A DNA stretch of 64,000 bases from Apium graveolens (taxonomy: Eukaryota > Streptophyta > Magnoliopsida > Apiales > Apiaceae), in contig NC_133653.1 of NCBI RefSeq assembly GCF_009905375.1, positions 81,666,911-81,730,910 on the forward strand, given 5' to 3'. Each line of letters opens with the position of its first letter. Position 1 is the first letter of the stretch. Made by a program: the position numbers and the translations under genes. The notes under the pieces were generated by a model. That model was not told the origin of the DNA, searched no databases, and was given only the letters and a program-made list of their open reading frames with translations. Below are positions 1 through 11,405 of this stretch, in pieces.

Positions 1-2439
1 GAATATGCCTAACCTAAATGTATGCTACCAGCAAGGATGTCACCTCGTAAAAAATGAAGCTCTAATAGGGTTTAAGTTCGGTAGCAAAAAAAAAGAGAAA
101 ATGTAAAGAACTTAATCCTTTTAGGTGAGACTTGGGAGTGATCTATTGATCTTGACAAAGGTTGTTTCATTTACCTTTTTGAGTTTTCTCCTATTTAGCT
201 TGGATGCCATGAATTTGTCAGATCACATTTAGTTACAGTATATAAAATATTATTTACATGAGGCTTGTTCAAGGCAATTTAAAACATTTACTTGGTGTTC
301 TGTATTTTAGTATGTACAATGGACTACTACAATGGATATATCAATGGAAGATATGGAGCCTTTACATTTGAGGTAATTGTAAATGTCCTTTGTTAACATA
401 CAGTGGATATATCAATGTAGAATGTTTATAGCTTTAGAATTTGAAATATGAGTGAATGCCGTTTTTAAAATCAAAATACAGTATGCAGAATGTTTTGTTT
501 TTCACATTATTTTCAAGTTTATTTTTTTCCAGTCATTCTTTCTTCTTGTTGCTGGCTGTAGAATCCACTGTTAGAGGACGAGACCGAAGATATACACCAT
601 GTTGTTGAATAGAGTGACCTAGAATTTAATAGTATAGAGATCAATTCTATAGGTGAGCAACTTACTTGTGTTCGAATAATCAACTTATCCTATGTACTTT
701 ATAGCTTCCTCTATCGTTTTAACTTTTTAAAAGTGATACAGAGGAAAATGAACAACATGCTGGGACAATCCAAGGCAGCGTGAAAGATGTAGATGAATCA
801 ATGAGGTAAAGGTCGTTCCAAAGTTTCTTTCGATATTTACGTTTTTATGTTAATTATGCATTCTAGAATATAGATGCATGATGACGGTACTGAAGTACTC
901 TTCTCTCAAAGTAGACGAGTGCGTTAAACATATTTTGCGAAGCATATAGATTTTACTCGCAAATTTATATTAGGAAATCAAGCATGACTAGTAGAACGAG
1001 ATGGTGGAGAAAACTATTTAGCAGCCTAAACATCATCAAGAAGTTCAACCAGACATCGTGGTAATAACACTCACACTTACTGAAATACTCGATATTCAGT
1101 CAACACTGCCAAGTAGAATTGATCGAGTCAATCTTTCTGTAGCGAACCTTCCACGTCGGGATGGGAGTCCAACTGTCAAATTGATAAAGTTTGTGATGTT
1201 TGCGATGAAGCAGTTAATTACCTATTCTACATGATATTATTTACATTTTCAAGTATATAGTCCAATTAAACAATGGTTTTAATTGATTATCAGGTTATCC
1301 ATAATGCAAAAGGCACATACCTCTCAGATATTTAGGCACTTCTCGGGTGTTCTTTAGCCAAAACATAATTAAAATTAAAAGTTAAGAATGTGGTAGTAAA
1401 TAGTTTTGGTACTAACACCTAATTTATTTTTCTATAGATACTTTATAATTGGTTAACGCGTCCCTACTGGTGTCAGACGGTCTGCTACAAACATTTATCC
1501 GATGGGACGTCGATGTGCTGCAGCTGTTTACGATTCAAGGTTTGTGGTAGAGATTCTCCGCTACACAAGAAATATACTCTGAATTGTTAAGCATAGATAA
1601 ATATAACTTGTCCTAACTTGGAACAAAGAGAGTTATCTTCCAATTTGTTTGGACATAATCACAAATGATTACCAGATTTCCAGAAGTATGTTAAAATGCT
1701 AAAACGAAAGTAGCTGCAAAAAAACATCATGCTTCTTTGCCATTAATCATTGAGTCCTTGAAACAAGAATTCTCATTTTCTGCAATATTTTTGGTAGCTA
1801 AGTCATGTCAGATAGGGGAAAACATTCATGTAGTGAAAGAGGAGCAATACATAGCTCGTATTTACGAGGTGACATCCTTCTGTGAGAGAGTTTTAGGAGT
1901 CTCTACAAATGATTCTTCTGAATCTTAAAGACAGTGTGCTAAAGAAAGCTGGGTAGCAACAGATAATGTTGTTGAGGTTATATATATACATCGTTAAATA
2001 ACAATTACTTTTTTTGTTGTGTGTTTTGCAAGTTTTTTGATTATCATATATTTTTTTATGAATTGTCTTTTGCATGTTTTCACAAAGTTAGAGATCATAA
2101 AGCTAGTTTTCGGCATCCTGTATTTTGGATATATGTCAATCGCGTCGTTTGCCTTCGTTGTCTTTGACTGGGACGATTTCCTTTTATGCTTGGGTTCTAT
2201 GATTTCCTTTGACAAATTTGTTCCAAGTCAAATATGTTTAGATTGTTGGATGTAATAACTAGTGACATTGGGTTTTATTATTTGTGGTTGGGATATTTAT
2301 TTTAAACTTGGAATGTTTCCGAGTTGACCACTTGTTGGAATATTGAATGTTAAGAAATTTGGTATCAATGTAGCTTTATGTTTATGTTGCATTGTTTGGT
2401 ATTTTTTTGGTTGTAAATGTAATTGGTTCATGTGGATGT
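1..2439. other. AT-rich interior of the CACTA element, no recognisable gene
   Basis: No frame above about 80 codons and no familiar domain. Short exon-like open pieces occur on the plus strand (for example around 300-380, 540-660, 730-810 and 1737-1928), some followed by GTAAG-like or GTGAG-like donors. This would fit remnants of a multi-exon second CACTA gene, but I cannot join them into a convincing frame. Treated as unassigned element interior. Confidence 0.35.
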
Positions 2440-2449
2440 GAACGGTATC

Positions 2450-2883
2450 AGGATGACATGCAATATACAAAACATTAACATCACATTGATAAATATAAAC
2501 CGATGTAAAAAATATAAGAAAGACATCGGGTAAAATAATATTAAACGAAAAAGAACTAACAAATCCGATGTGAAATAGTCATTTGACATCGATTTTGAAA
2601 AGAAACTCAATGTAAAGAAGGCAAATAACATCGGAAGTTTATAAAAGCTGATGTCTTAAATTTTAAAATAGTAGAGAGTGCACATCGGTTAAAGAAAATA
2701 ATCGATGTTAAACATAATGATTTCACATTAGATACAAAAACAAAATCGATGTCTAATCCTACATTTCATATGGGACGTCTAAATGAACCGATGTCTAATC
2801 CCGTATTTCACATCAGGCAGATAAATGAACTGATGTTCATTCTCAATTTTAACATCAGTTTTGAACCAATGTCTGATGTCATA
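2450..2883. repeat. CACTA subterminal repeats (ACATCGG/CCGATGT motif)
   Basis: Roughly 15 copies of a 7-8 base motif, ACATCGG or its complement CCGATGT and one-base variants (ACATCAG, CTGATGT), occur in both orientations within about 430 bp, for example near 2498, 2521, 2568, 2626, 2683, 2746, 2787 and 2829. Subterminal motif arrays in CACTA elements bind the element-encoded DNA-binding protein; that role is inferred from the family. Confidence 0.7.
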
Positions 2884-2895
2884 TTTCTAGTAATG
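2884..2895. repeat. CACTA terminal inverted repeat, right end
   Basis: TTTCTAGTAATG; read on the other strand this is CATTACTAGAAA, differing at two positions from the frequent plant CACTA terminus. The following bases GAT are the candidate 3-bp target duplication, uncheckable without the left end. Confidence 0.6.
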
Positions 2896-3526
2896 GATTT
2901 AGAGCACTTTCGTAAAAGACATGTGTCTTTCCAGGGGTTTTTTAGCTCAATCGATCGATCTGATTTTTGGCCATCAAAGCCTCGTCGTAACTTTTATGTA
3001 CTCCCTATTATCAAATCATACATTAAACAAAAGTAATAATAATATCGGGTTTCCATCCTTTTTCCTTTTATAGTGCACTATAATTACATAATTAATACCC
3101 ATAGAGACACTAAACATAAGTTATAACAACCATGCTTGCTATTTATATAAATCATATACTTGGTTCCTTTTAAGAGTTACCTATTTGATTGCAGCAGTGG
3201 TGTTACCAGCAAATTCCAGAGCACTATTTCTCTCACGTATAGTGTGACTCATTCAAGCCATTTCTGCAATCCCACAAGCATTGTCACTTTTGGGGCCATA
3301 TGCATCAATGGCTAGACCAGTAAAATTTTGTTAAGCATTCCCAAAGTAGCCACTTCCACTCCACACATGGTTTGATATTATTCATTCATTTATATCAAAA
3401 ACCCTCTAGGTTGGCCTGTAACAAAGCTGAGTCAGATCTACCTTTGTCTTCCCAACTAGAAAATGTATCACTGATGCATCATGTATATTTCTTTCAATTT
3501 CCAAGATGTGTGTATCACTGTAAAAT
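2896..3526. other. Unassigned spacer
   Basis: No domain or long frame recognised. It lies between the CACTA end and the copia LTR and may be older degenerate sequence into which both inserted. Confidence 0.3.
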
Positions 3527-3894
3527 TGTTACAGCTACTAACACTTCATAAACAAGTATAACTCAAGAACAAGATGCCAAAGCAACTCAAGAACAAGATG
3601 ACATATCAGCTGACATCAACATAGTGAAAGGTGGCCGACTGTGGTCCAGCCTCATGTGATCCAGCCTGTGGTCCAGCCTGTGTGTTTGCTAGCTCAGCAG
3701 TTAGTTAGAGAATGTGATAGTTTAGTATGTAGTCTAGCAATATATATAATTCAGTAGGAGCATTGTAACAGAATTAAGATGATTACATACAGTATCTAGT
3801 GATTTTCTATTTCTAACTTCTTAAGTCATCTTCATCTCTTTCTCTAGCTTACATTCTTTACTCCATTAATGGAGCTTCATTTACAAAACTGACA
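3527..3894 (+). repeat. Copia 5' LTR (start inferred)
   Basis: The right border is fixed by the primer site beginning at 3895 and by the terminal ACA. The left border is the nearest fitting TGTTACAG; without the 3' LTR it cannot be confirmed. It contains a tandem-like GTCCAGCCTGTG stretch at about 3650-3690 and an AT-rich TATATATAA box near 3750. Confidence 0.55.
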
Positions 3895-3910
3895 TGGTAT
3901 CAGAGCCAGG
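3895..3910 (+). other. Primer binding site, initiator tRNA-Met
   Basis: TGGTATCAGAGCCAGG directly after the LTR is complementary to the 3' end of plant initiator tRNA-Met, the usual primer for copia elements. Confidence 0.9.
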
Positions 3911-3941
3911 TTGCTCTTGATACATTCATTTTTACTCACAT

Positions 3942-5051
3942 ATGCGATCTTACGCTTCTGCACTACGATCTAATAATCAAAATCAAACTACAATGACGAA
4001 CAACACTGTAATTGATATCAATCATCCATATTACCTAAGTTTTGCTGATCATCCAGGTCTTTCGCTTGTCACAGAAGTACTCAACAATCAAAACTATCAT
4101 CATTGGAGCAGATCGATTACAATCGCATTATTTGCAAAGTTGAAATTAGGTTTCATTGATGGAACTAGGGTCATTCCAGCTGCTAATTCACCTCAACTGA
4201 GTTTATGGAAGAGGAGTAATGATCTTGTAATCTCCTGGCTGTTGAACTCTGTCTCTTCCGAAATACGCAAAAGTGTTGTATATCTCACAATGGCGAAGTA
4301 GACCTGGGATGATCTTGCTGCCAAATATTCTCAGAGCAATGTTCCGAGACTATTTCAACTCAAGAAAGACTTAGCATCTCTCAGTCAAGGTACTAAGTCG
4401 ATTACTGCTTATTTCACTATGTTTCGAAGCATGATTGATCAATTGGATAATCTGTCACCAATACCTAGATGTGTTTGTGCTAACTCTAATTGTGCCTGTG
4501 GCAATTCTCAAAAACTTGATTCATATGAGAAATTGTCAAAGTTAAGTCAGTTCCTGATGGGACTTAACGATCAATTTACGAGTGTGAGAGGACAGATTTT
4601 ACTCATGAATCTGTTACCTGATATCAGTCAAGCATATTCAATGCTTCTCCAGGAAGAGAACCAGAGAGAATTCTCTAATTCCTCTAGTTTTGTAACTAAA
4701 AATGCTGCTATGAATGTTAGAGTCAGTTCCTCTCACAATACTGGTACAAACATCAAGCCAAAGTCTATCAAAAAGGTACCAGATCTAAACATAGTGTGTG
4801 AATATTGCAAAATGACTGGACATATTAAGGAGAAATGCTTTGCACTTCATGGCTATCCCGATTGGCACAGACTTTACGGTCAGCCAAAACCTAAAGTGAA
4901 GAATATGCAGAGAAAATTAAATGTCAATTCTGTTGTTAATACTGACAATCAGTTCCCTGAGACTAATACAACTGCATCTACAAGCAAAGAAAGTGTGTTC
5001 ACTGGTTTTACTGAAAGTCAGTGTCAACAACTACTAAGTCTATTGCATTAA
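3942..5051 (+). pseudogene. gag: Copia gag (nucleocapsid polyprotein, broken)
   Basis: The frame opens at ATG 3942 and carries the typical plant copia gag start (a PYYLSFADHPGL-type segment, then NYHHWSRS with ALFAKLKLGFIDG). A TAG at 4299-4301 lies where the family usually has a residue just before TWDDL; the same frame resumes and runs to 5049-5051. A Cys-rich insert (CVCANSNCACG) precedes the C-terminal part, and a CCHC zinc knuckle (CEYCKMTGHIKEKC) lies at about 4798-4840. Gag packages the element RNA. The stop would truncate it at about 119 residues. Confidence 0.8.
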
Positions 5052-5159
5052 ACTCAGAATAAGACCAATGTTGTATCAAATGCAACCTGGATAAGCTCAA
5101 CTCTCAATTCTGATGCAAATTATGCAGGTATGGAAATTGCTAACAATGTTCAGATTAGT

Positions 5160-6609
5160 AATTCCACTTCTACATGGATCATAGATTCTGGAGCAACTCA
5201 TCATAACTCCTTATATGCAACTACCAGTTAATGTTCAATCCACTTATTTTGAACTTCTGTTACCAAATGGACACAAAACTTGTGTTACTCACATAGGGGA
5301 TGTTGTCCTCACTTCTGATATTACTCTGAAACAGGTCTTATATGTGCCAGATTTTCAGTGCAATCTAATTTCTGTGCCTAAACTAACCACATATAACACT
5401 TGCCATATCTTCTTTTCTGCCTCTAAATGTATTTTTCAGGACCATGTTATGCAGAAGAGGATAGAGATTGGTGAACTGGATGCTGGCCTCTATAAACTCC
5501 AAGCTCAAAATGTCAATCTCCCTACTATGTGTGTTATTTCTCAATCTCCATCTCATCTTTGGCATAGCAAATTAGGTCACCCATCTTTATCTATTCTAAA
5601 GAAAATATCTGAGTTAGCTGTTTCAGATACCTTACCTACTACTTGTGATGTTTGTCAATATTCTAAACAATCTAGAAATCCATTTCCTATAAAAGAGTCT
5701 AGTAGCAATGCTTGTTTTGATATTGTCCATTGTGATGTCTGGGGACCTTACAGAAATGTAACTCATGGCAAATGTAACTCTTTTCTTACAATAGTAGATG
5801 ATCATTCAAAATGCACTTGGATATATTTACTTTCTGATAAAATACAAGTGCCAAATTTAATTCAATACTTCCTGAAATATGTTGTCAATCAGTTTAACAC
5901 ATCTGTCAAAGTGCTAAGATCAGACAATGGAACATAATTTTTAAATGCCGACCTTAACAAAATATTACAAACACTTGGTATTATTCATCAAACATCTTGT
6001 CCATACACTCCTCAGCAAAATGGCACTGCTGAAAGAAAGCATCAACATCTGCTCTCTGTTGCTAGAGCCTTAAAATTCTAGTCCAATATCCCTATCTCTC
6101 TCTGGGGAGATTGTGTTTTGACTGCTGCTTATCTTATTAACATTCTTCCTTCTGCTCAGCTTCACTATAAATCACCTAATGAGATTCTCTATCAAAAACC
6201 ACCTATATATACTTATCTCAGAAATTTTGGTAGTTTGTGCTACATTAGTAATTTTCATACTAATGGTGATAAATTTGCATCCAGAGCTATTAAATATGTT
6301 TTTGTTGACTATCCTTTTAATAAAAAAGGATACAAGGTGGTTGACCTATACACTAAAAAGTGTTATACAACTAGAGACATTATTTTCAAAGAAGATATCT
6401 TTCCTTTTCATACCATTGATAGTTCCACATATATTCACAATCCAAACACTAGTAAACTGTTTCCTGATTCACCTCTTCATCTTTATACTGATCACACTCC
6501 TGAGATTACTATGACTGATCTCACACCTACAGACACTTCTGATCATTTAATCAATCATGAACATACAACTTCTATTGCAACTCTTCCTCCTATTAGACCT
6601 TTAAGATAG
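5160..6609 (+). pseudogene. pol: Copia protease and integrase (broken)
   Basis: The protease active-site motif WIIDSGATHH is read at about 5175-5205 in the gag frame. The frame then changes near 5215-5231 and integrase follows: HHCC zinc-binding region (HSKLGHPSL ... CDVCQYSK) at about 5560-5665, first catalytic Asp in HCDVWGPY (~5735), second in LRSDNGT (~5920), and the third, Glu, in NGTAERKH (~6020-6045). Stops at 5935-5937 (Glu codon position) and about 6079-6081 (Gln position) interrupt the frame, which ends at 6609. The enzyme would process the polyprotein and join element cDNA to the host chromosome; this copy cannot make it whole. Confidence 0.8.
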
Positions 6610-7832
6610 AGAACCTTTCCTGCTAAACTTAGAGATTTTGCTGGTATTCCTAAGCATCTGGTTCCCATATCTGTCCCTTCTGCTAATCAGGTATCACCTT
6701 CTGCCCTCTCATGCTCTTACCCTATTCAAAATTATCTCTCTTATGCCAATGTGTCTTCTGCATACTCTAAGTATTTAGCTGCCACAGTTCAATCATCCAT
6801 TCCATATACTTACAGTCAGGCTGCTACCAACTTTAATTGGCTTCAAGTTATGCAACTAGAGATCAGTGCTCTAGTAAATAATCATACATGGGAAATTGTG
6901 CCAAAAACCATCTAATCAGCATATAGTTGACTGTAAGTGGTTGTTTAAAATCAAGTATAGACCAGATGGCAGTGTTGACAGATATAAAGCCAGGATAGTG
7001 GCAAAGGGATTTACTCAAACTTATGGTCTTGATTATTTTGAGACTTATGCTCTTGTTGCTAAGATGACCACTGTCAGGTTACCTATTGCTATTGCTGCTT
7101 CACAACATTGGCCTATTTCTCAACTTGATATTACCAATGCATTCCTGCATGGTGATTTGAATGAGACAGTTTACATGAGACTCCCTCCTGGCTATTTGCA
7201 ACTTTCTACCTGTTTTGATCTATCTAGCATTACTGATCCCAATACTGTTGTCTGCAAATTAAAAAAAATCTTTATATGGACTTAAACAAGTTCCCAGGTG
7301 CTGGTTCTCCAAATTCTCAGATGCTCTGCTGGATTATGGCTGCACCCAGTCTCACTCTGATAATAGTCTATTTACCCTTAGCAGCAACAATCAATTTGTT
7401 GCTGTATTGGTTTATGTTGATGACATTCTTGTCACAGGTTCTGATAAGATGCTTATCAAATATGTTATTGCCTTCTTGTCTACAAAATTCAAAGTTAAAG
7501 ACTTAGGCTCCCTCAGATATTTTCTGGGTATTGAAGTTTCCAGATCCACAGATGGCATTTATCTTCATCAAAGTAAATATACTCTGGATATTATGAAAGA
7601 TACAGGACTCTTGGCTGTCAAACCCTCAAAGATTCCTATGGAACAAAATCACAATCTTCAGGATAATTCAATTTTCTCTGTTGCCCTCCTCCAGTGCCTC
7701 TCACTATAGACGTATTGTTGGCCGTCTTCTATATCTTACTGTCACTCGACCTGACATTTGCTACTCAGTTCAGGTATTATCTCAGTTCTTGGCTACTCCC
7801 AGATCTGATCATCTGCAAGCTACTCATAAAGT
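6610..7832 (+). pseudogene. pol: Copia reverse transcriptase (broken, truncated)
   Basis: The copia RT core is recognisable in several frames. The segment with CKWLFKIKYRPDGSVDRYKA and ARIVAKGFTQTYGLDY spans 6896-7285, followed by a frame change in an A-run near 7260-7285. The catalytic YVDD motif (VYVDDILVTGSD) is at about 7410-7440, and KDLGSLRYFLGIEV follows to about 7535. After a further frame change near 7680 the segment [19 protein letters not shown] runs into the CACTA terminus at 7833. RNase H is absent. Confidence 0.8.
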
Positions 7833-7844
7833 CACTACAAGAAA
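7833..7844. repeat. CACTA terminal inverted repeat, left end
   Basis: CACTACAAGAAA exactly matches the most common plant CACTA terminus and interrupts the copia reading frame. The preceding AGT is the candidate 3-bp target duplication. Confidence 0.85.
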
Positions 7845-8345
7845 TTTGCAATCACACAACAGTCACTAGACGACGGTACAAAATAAAACCGTCGTCCAGA
7901 AAAATTAAACCATGGTGAATTGTTGGCTCTTAAAAAACTGTTGTCCTGCGTTTCTTCTAACAATAGTTACTGACGATTTTACAAACTGTTGTCTAAGGTG
8001 CATGCTTTCATCTACTTAGACAACAGTTCTTTCCTGGGGTATTGTTTAGAACCCTTTACGACAATAGTTGATAGATGTTGTATGAACTTAAATTTATTTT
8101 ACCTTAACACCACAGTGTTTGGCAAAAACGTTGTACACGTTAGACAACTGTTTATGATAACTGATGTTGTAGTGAACATCAGACAACACAATCTAAATAC
8201 CATTATCCAATGCATAGTTCATAGACAATGGTTATTGATAGTGTGAAATAATGTGCTTCATACAACAGTTTAAAATATAGTTGGTTGAATTTCATGTTTA
8301 CAAGACGGTTTTGGATATTTTCATAAAAACCGTTGTCTGTTTAAT
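7845..8345. repeat. CACTA subterminal repeats (GACAACNGTT motif)
   Basis: About 15 copies of ACAACAGT/ACTGTTGT-like motifs and GC-variants (GACGACGG, ACCGTCGTC) in both orientations, for example near 7862-7900, 7936, 7990, 8022, 8062, 8145, 8185, 8262 and 8305-8340. The motif differs from that at 2450-2883, so this is a different CACTA family. Confidence 0.7.
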
Positions 8346-9111
8346 GAAGATAGAAAAAAAATTGACTTGTATTACATTACATTCCAGGTACACAGTACCA
8401 CACAATAACATACCAAACCAAAACCAGCAGTCCATAAATCAACCAAACAACCAATATTAAACTAGAAATGTTAAATTAAAACTGTAAACCAATTCTAAGA
8501 GACTATAAATTATACCAATTGTTCATAAAATAGGTCAACCACATACTTCAATAAATTGAGTAATAAGTCCAATCACACACGAAACAAATGAAATTAAAAT
8601 GTGCCAAAGTTGTTGACGCAAAGAGTTCTACAATCAGTAGTGAATGTTACAATGAAAATGAGTAGACAGTTCTTGTGCCTTGTCGTTGCCACTAACATGC
8701 ATGTTGCTTAACCACAGTTTTGAAGGCCTTGTTTTATGCTTGACGCTGGTAACTCTGTACAAATAGAAAACAAAACATTAACCTTAATTTCTACAAGTTT
8801 GATACCACAGATTGTAAAAGTGTATCATCTGCAATAATAAACATATCTCCGGCCGAACTCCTTTTCCCAAGCTAGCCATAATATTCATCTGTGTTTTTCC
8901 GCCAAAAGATTATTTTTGCTATGATAAAATCATCATCTATTATATCAAGAGAAGTCAATGTTAACTAGATGATGATTTTACCACGGCAAAAGTAATCTCA
9001 TCAATGGGTTGACCAGAAGTACATGTAGATAATCTGGGTTTCACCTATAAGAAAAAGATGGGTCAGCAGTACATGGAGTGAAAGCTGTATAAAAAATTAT
9101 ATATATTACCA
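8346..9111. other. CACTA interior, noncoding
   Basis: AT-rich with no usable frame or motif beyond composition; probably the 3' untranslated part of the minus-strand CACTA gene. Confidence 0.3.
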
Positions 9112-9354
9112 TCATGGAAGCTGAATCCATTCTTCTTCCTCTCGCATATAACTAGTATTTTCGTCGTCATGTTCATCAACATTAGGGAAAAGGGGCAAAT
9201 GCAGGTCATTCTCAAGTTCTACTTCTACAGAGCCATCATTTTCCTCATCACAGTGGTCATGAAAATCCTGGTCGATCTCGATCAATACAGAGGGAGTAAT
9301 ATTCAGCATTACAGAATTTAGACCAGAAAAAGACATAAAACTACAACTGTACAA
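9112..9354 (-). pseudogene. Acidic C-terminal tail of a CACTA protein (tentative)
   Basis: An 80-codon minus frame rich in Asp and Glu (HDDENTSYMREEEEW near the end). TNP2-type transposases often end in acidic segments with a 'DDEN.xYxRxD' flavour, and this lies downstream of the other CACTA remnants on the same strand. No catalytic motif is present; the assignment rests on composition and position. Confidence 0.4.
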
Positions 9355-10342
9355 TCAAGACATAATAGTTTATCAAAAAATGACACGACAAAATTTTATA
9401 GGTATGGTTGTCTTATGCCCAGTTGTATATTGTTGCTTATCAATGGAAATGATTACTCTGACTGCAACCATGGAGGTACTGTGTATGGTGTATAATAGTT
9501 CCGTGTATTTTCTTAGTTTGATGTTACAAATTTATAAAATTAAATCAGGCCTGATTAATATTTATTTGTGCACTATTCAGTGGATGCCACCGAAAATCGA
9601 TATTTAAGTATACCAAGTAAATGAATTATTAATGAAAAATTCTTTATCATAAAATGCAGTAAGTAGAATAAACTTAGACAAAAAATAAGGTTTTTTTGTC
9701 ATGACAAAAAATAAGTTTTGAATACATAAAGGAATGGAAATGTTCACGAAAATGACATCTTACAAACACAATTAAATATAAATTGCTCAAAAATAATATA
9801 AAAATTCAAGACCGAAAATTTATGCGTCGACCGTTTGATCTTACTAAGTGATTTATACCCATTATTTTATAAATAATATATATATTTTAAAAATTATTTA
9901 TCTTTCCATTTAGTGTATGCTTTAATTGCATATTGTTTACTTATATATCCGTCATTTTATAAATAATATATATAAAAATTCTTACATAACACAACCATAC
10001 CTAAAAGGACACGATAAAATTTATTTACTTACTTACGATGACAAAAAACCATAATGTAAATCATTGTGTTAAAAATAAACTTGCAAAATAAAAAAAATTA
10101 CCAATTGTTCAAGAACTAGGACAACATGTTTATGACCCAACGTGTGCGTCTCAACGAATCACTTACGATGCTCGGCATTTTCCCTATCCAATTTCTGTAA
10201 AATTACAACAAAATACATAGATCAGGCCAGTTTCTCTAAAATAACAACAAATACAAAGATCATGCCAGTTTCTGTTAAACAACTATTTAAGTAATTAAGG
10301 TTTTTCTATTTACTACCTAAACCGCCTCATCCCCCCAGTACT
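9355..10342. other. AT-rich interior without genes
   Basis: Contains imperfect repeats of ATTTTATAAATAATATATAT (about 9863-9890 and 9953-9972) but no coding signal; CACTA intron or untranslated sequence is likely. Confidence 0.3.
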
Positions 10343-11270
10343 TTAACAGCATTTTAAAATCTTCCAATGGGACCCGGTCTGGTCTATTATCCAGTCTATC
10401 CTCATCGGTGTTGTATTTAGTGTAATGGGCTTTTTTACACGATCCTTGTGTAGTTTCCAAGCATTACTAATGGTAGTATAAACCCATTTCCTTCCTTCAT
10501 CGGGAATAACATACTTTCCCCGTAATATATTAAGCATAAAAAGAATGACTATATTTTATTAATATAATATAGAAATTTGGAAAGTGATTTAATCTATGTT
10601 ATAGATAATAGAAATCACCAGAGTATACTCCCACAATTTCTGTTTCAATTGATTGAGAACAACGTGCCAATTGACATAAGTCAGCGACACATTATCCCTT
10701 GCCAATGTCCCCAAGTTATTACTTAGATCTGCTACATCTCCTTCTATATCCGAAATTGATTGACCCTTTGCATTCAAAGAGATGACCACTTTCTCATTAG
10801 GATTCCTTTCATGAACCCTAGTCATTTTTGTCGGTCTTCTACATTTTCTAGGGGCGCGTACTTAATATACGAGGTACAAAAAAAGTAAGGCACGATTAGT
10901 GAAACTGTATAACTAAACATAAAATGATAGTTAACCAAAAAGACGAATACATGCTTCCTTCTTGGACTTCCTCATATGCATTCTGTTTCATTTCGAATTC
11001 AACAACAATCTCATTCATCGGAGCTTCATCATTATTCATTTGACGGTCTCGTAATGTGAAGTAAGCAGCAACCATACCAGGAGCTGGTCCATCATTGCTT
11101 GCTTGTCTAAAAATCTTGATGGATGTCGTTTTAACAGGTTTGGGACGATAAGCACTTATAGCTTCCCTCTCAGTTGCAGTGCCAGATGTTCTTGATTTTT
11201 TCTCAATTCCAGGGGCTGCATTGGCTCGTGAACGAGTCCTTGGTCCAACATCAATTTTCTTTTACTTAAC
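10343..11270 (-). pseudogene. Transposase_24-like (Ptta/En/Spm TNPA-type) protein, broken
   Basis: Minus-strand pieces match the plant Ptta/En/Spm family (Pfam Transposase_24) as I know it: NEKVVISLNAKGQSI and LGTLARDNVSLTYVNWHVV followed by LKQKLWEY (10825-10589), then PDEGRKWVYTTISNAWKLHK (10537-10343). The intervening 10538-10588 is intron-like or damaged. An upstream piece (11270-10930) contains FEMKQNAYEEV. The family is thought to bind subterminal repeats as the CACTA accessory protein. Frames are discontinuous. Confidence 0.65.
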
Positions 11271-11405
11271 ATATACAATGTCCTACCATTTGTGTTTAGA
11301 ATTATTTAACCATACTTGGTATTAAAGTGAATTAATCCAACAATAACCAATAAACAATTAATCAAATAGCGTATACCTCAAACGAATCATCGCTTTCAAC
11401 GCCCC

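Larger units (their letters stand above)
1..2895. mobile_element. CACTA-type DNA transposon, right-hand part
   Basis: The stretch ends at 2895 in an inverted CACTA-like terminus (reverse strand CATTACTAGAAA, close to the common plant CACTACAAGAAA). It is preceded by about 450 bp packed with short direct and inverted copies of one motif, the usual subterminal organisation of plant CACTA elements. The left end lies outside the window, so length and target duplication cannot be checked. No transposase domain is visible in the retained part; this could be the 3' portion of an autonomous element or a non-autonomous derivative. Confidence 0.6.
3527..7832 (+). mobile_element. Ty1/copia LTR retrotransposon, 3' part missing
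   Basis: Gene order gag, protease, integrase, reverse transcriptase is that of Ty1/copia. A 5' LTR, an initiator-Met primer site and a degenerate polyprotein are present. The element stops at 7832, where a CACTA terminus begins, so RNase H, the polypurine tract and the 3' LTR are absent. Several stops and frame changes make it non-autonomous. The missing half was not found elsewhere in the window. Confidence 0.85.

Noticed and set aside
9380..9607. 75-codon plus-strand frame next to the CACTA remnants
   Set aside because: Opposite strand to all recognised CACTA coding remnants, AT-rich composition, no motif.
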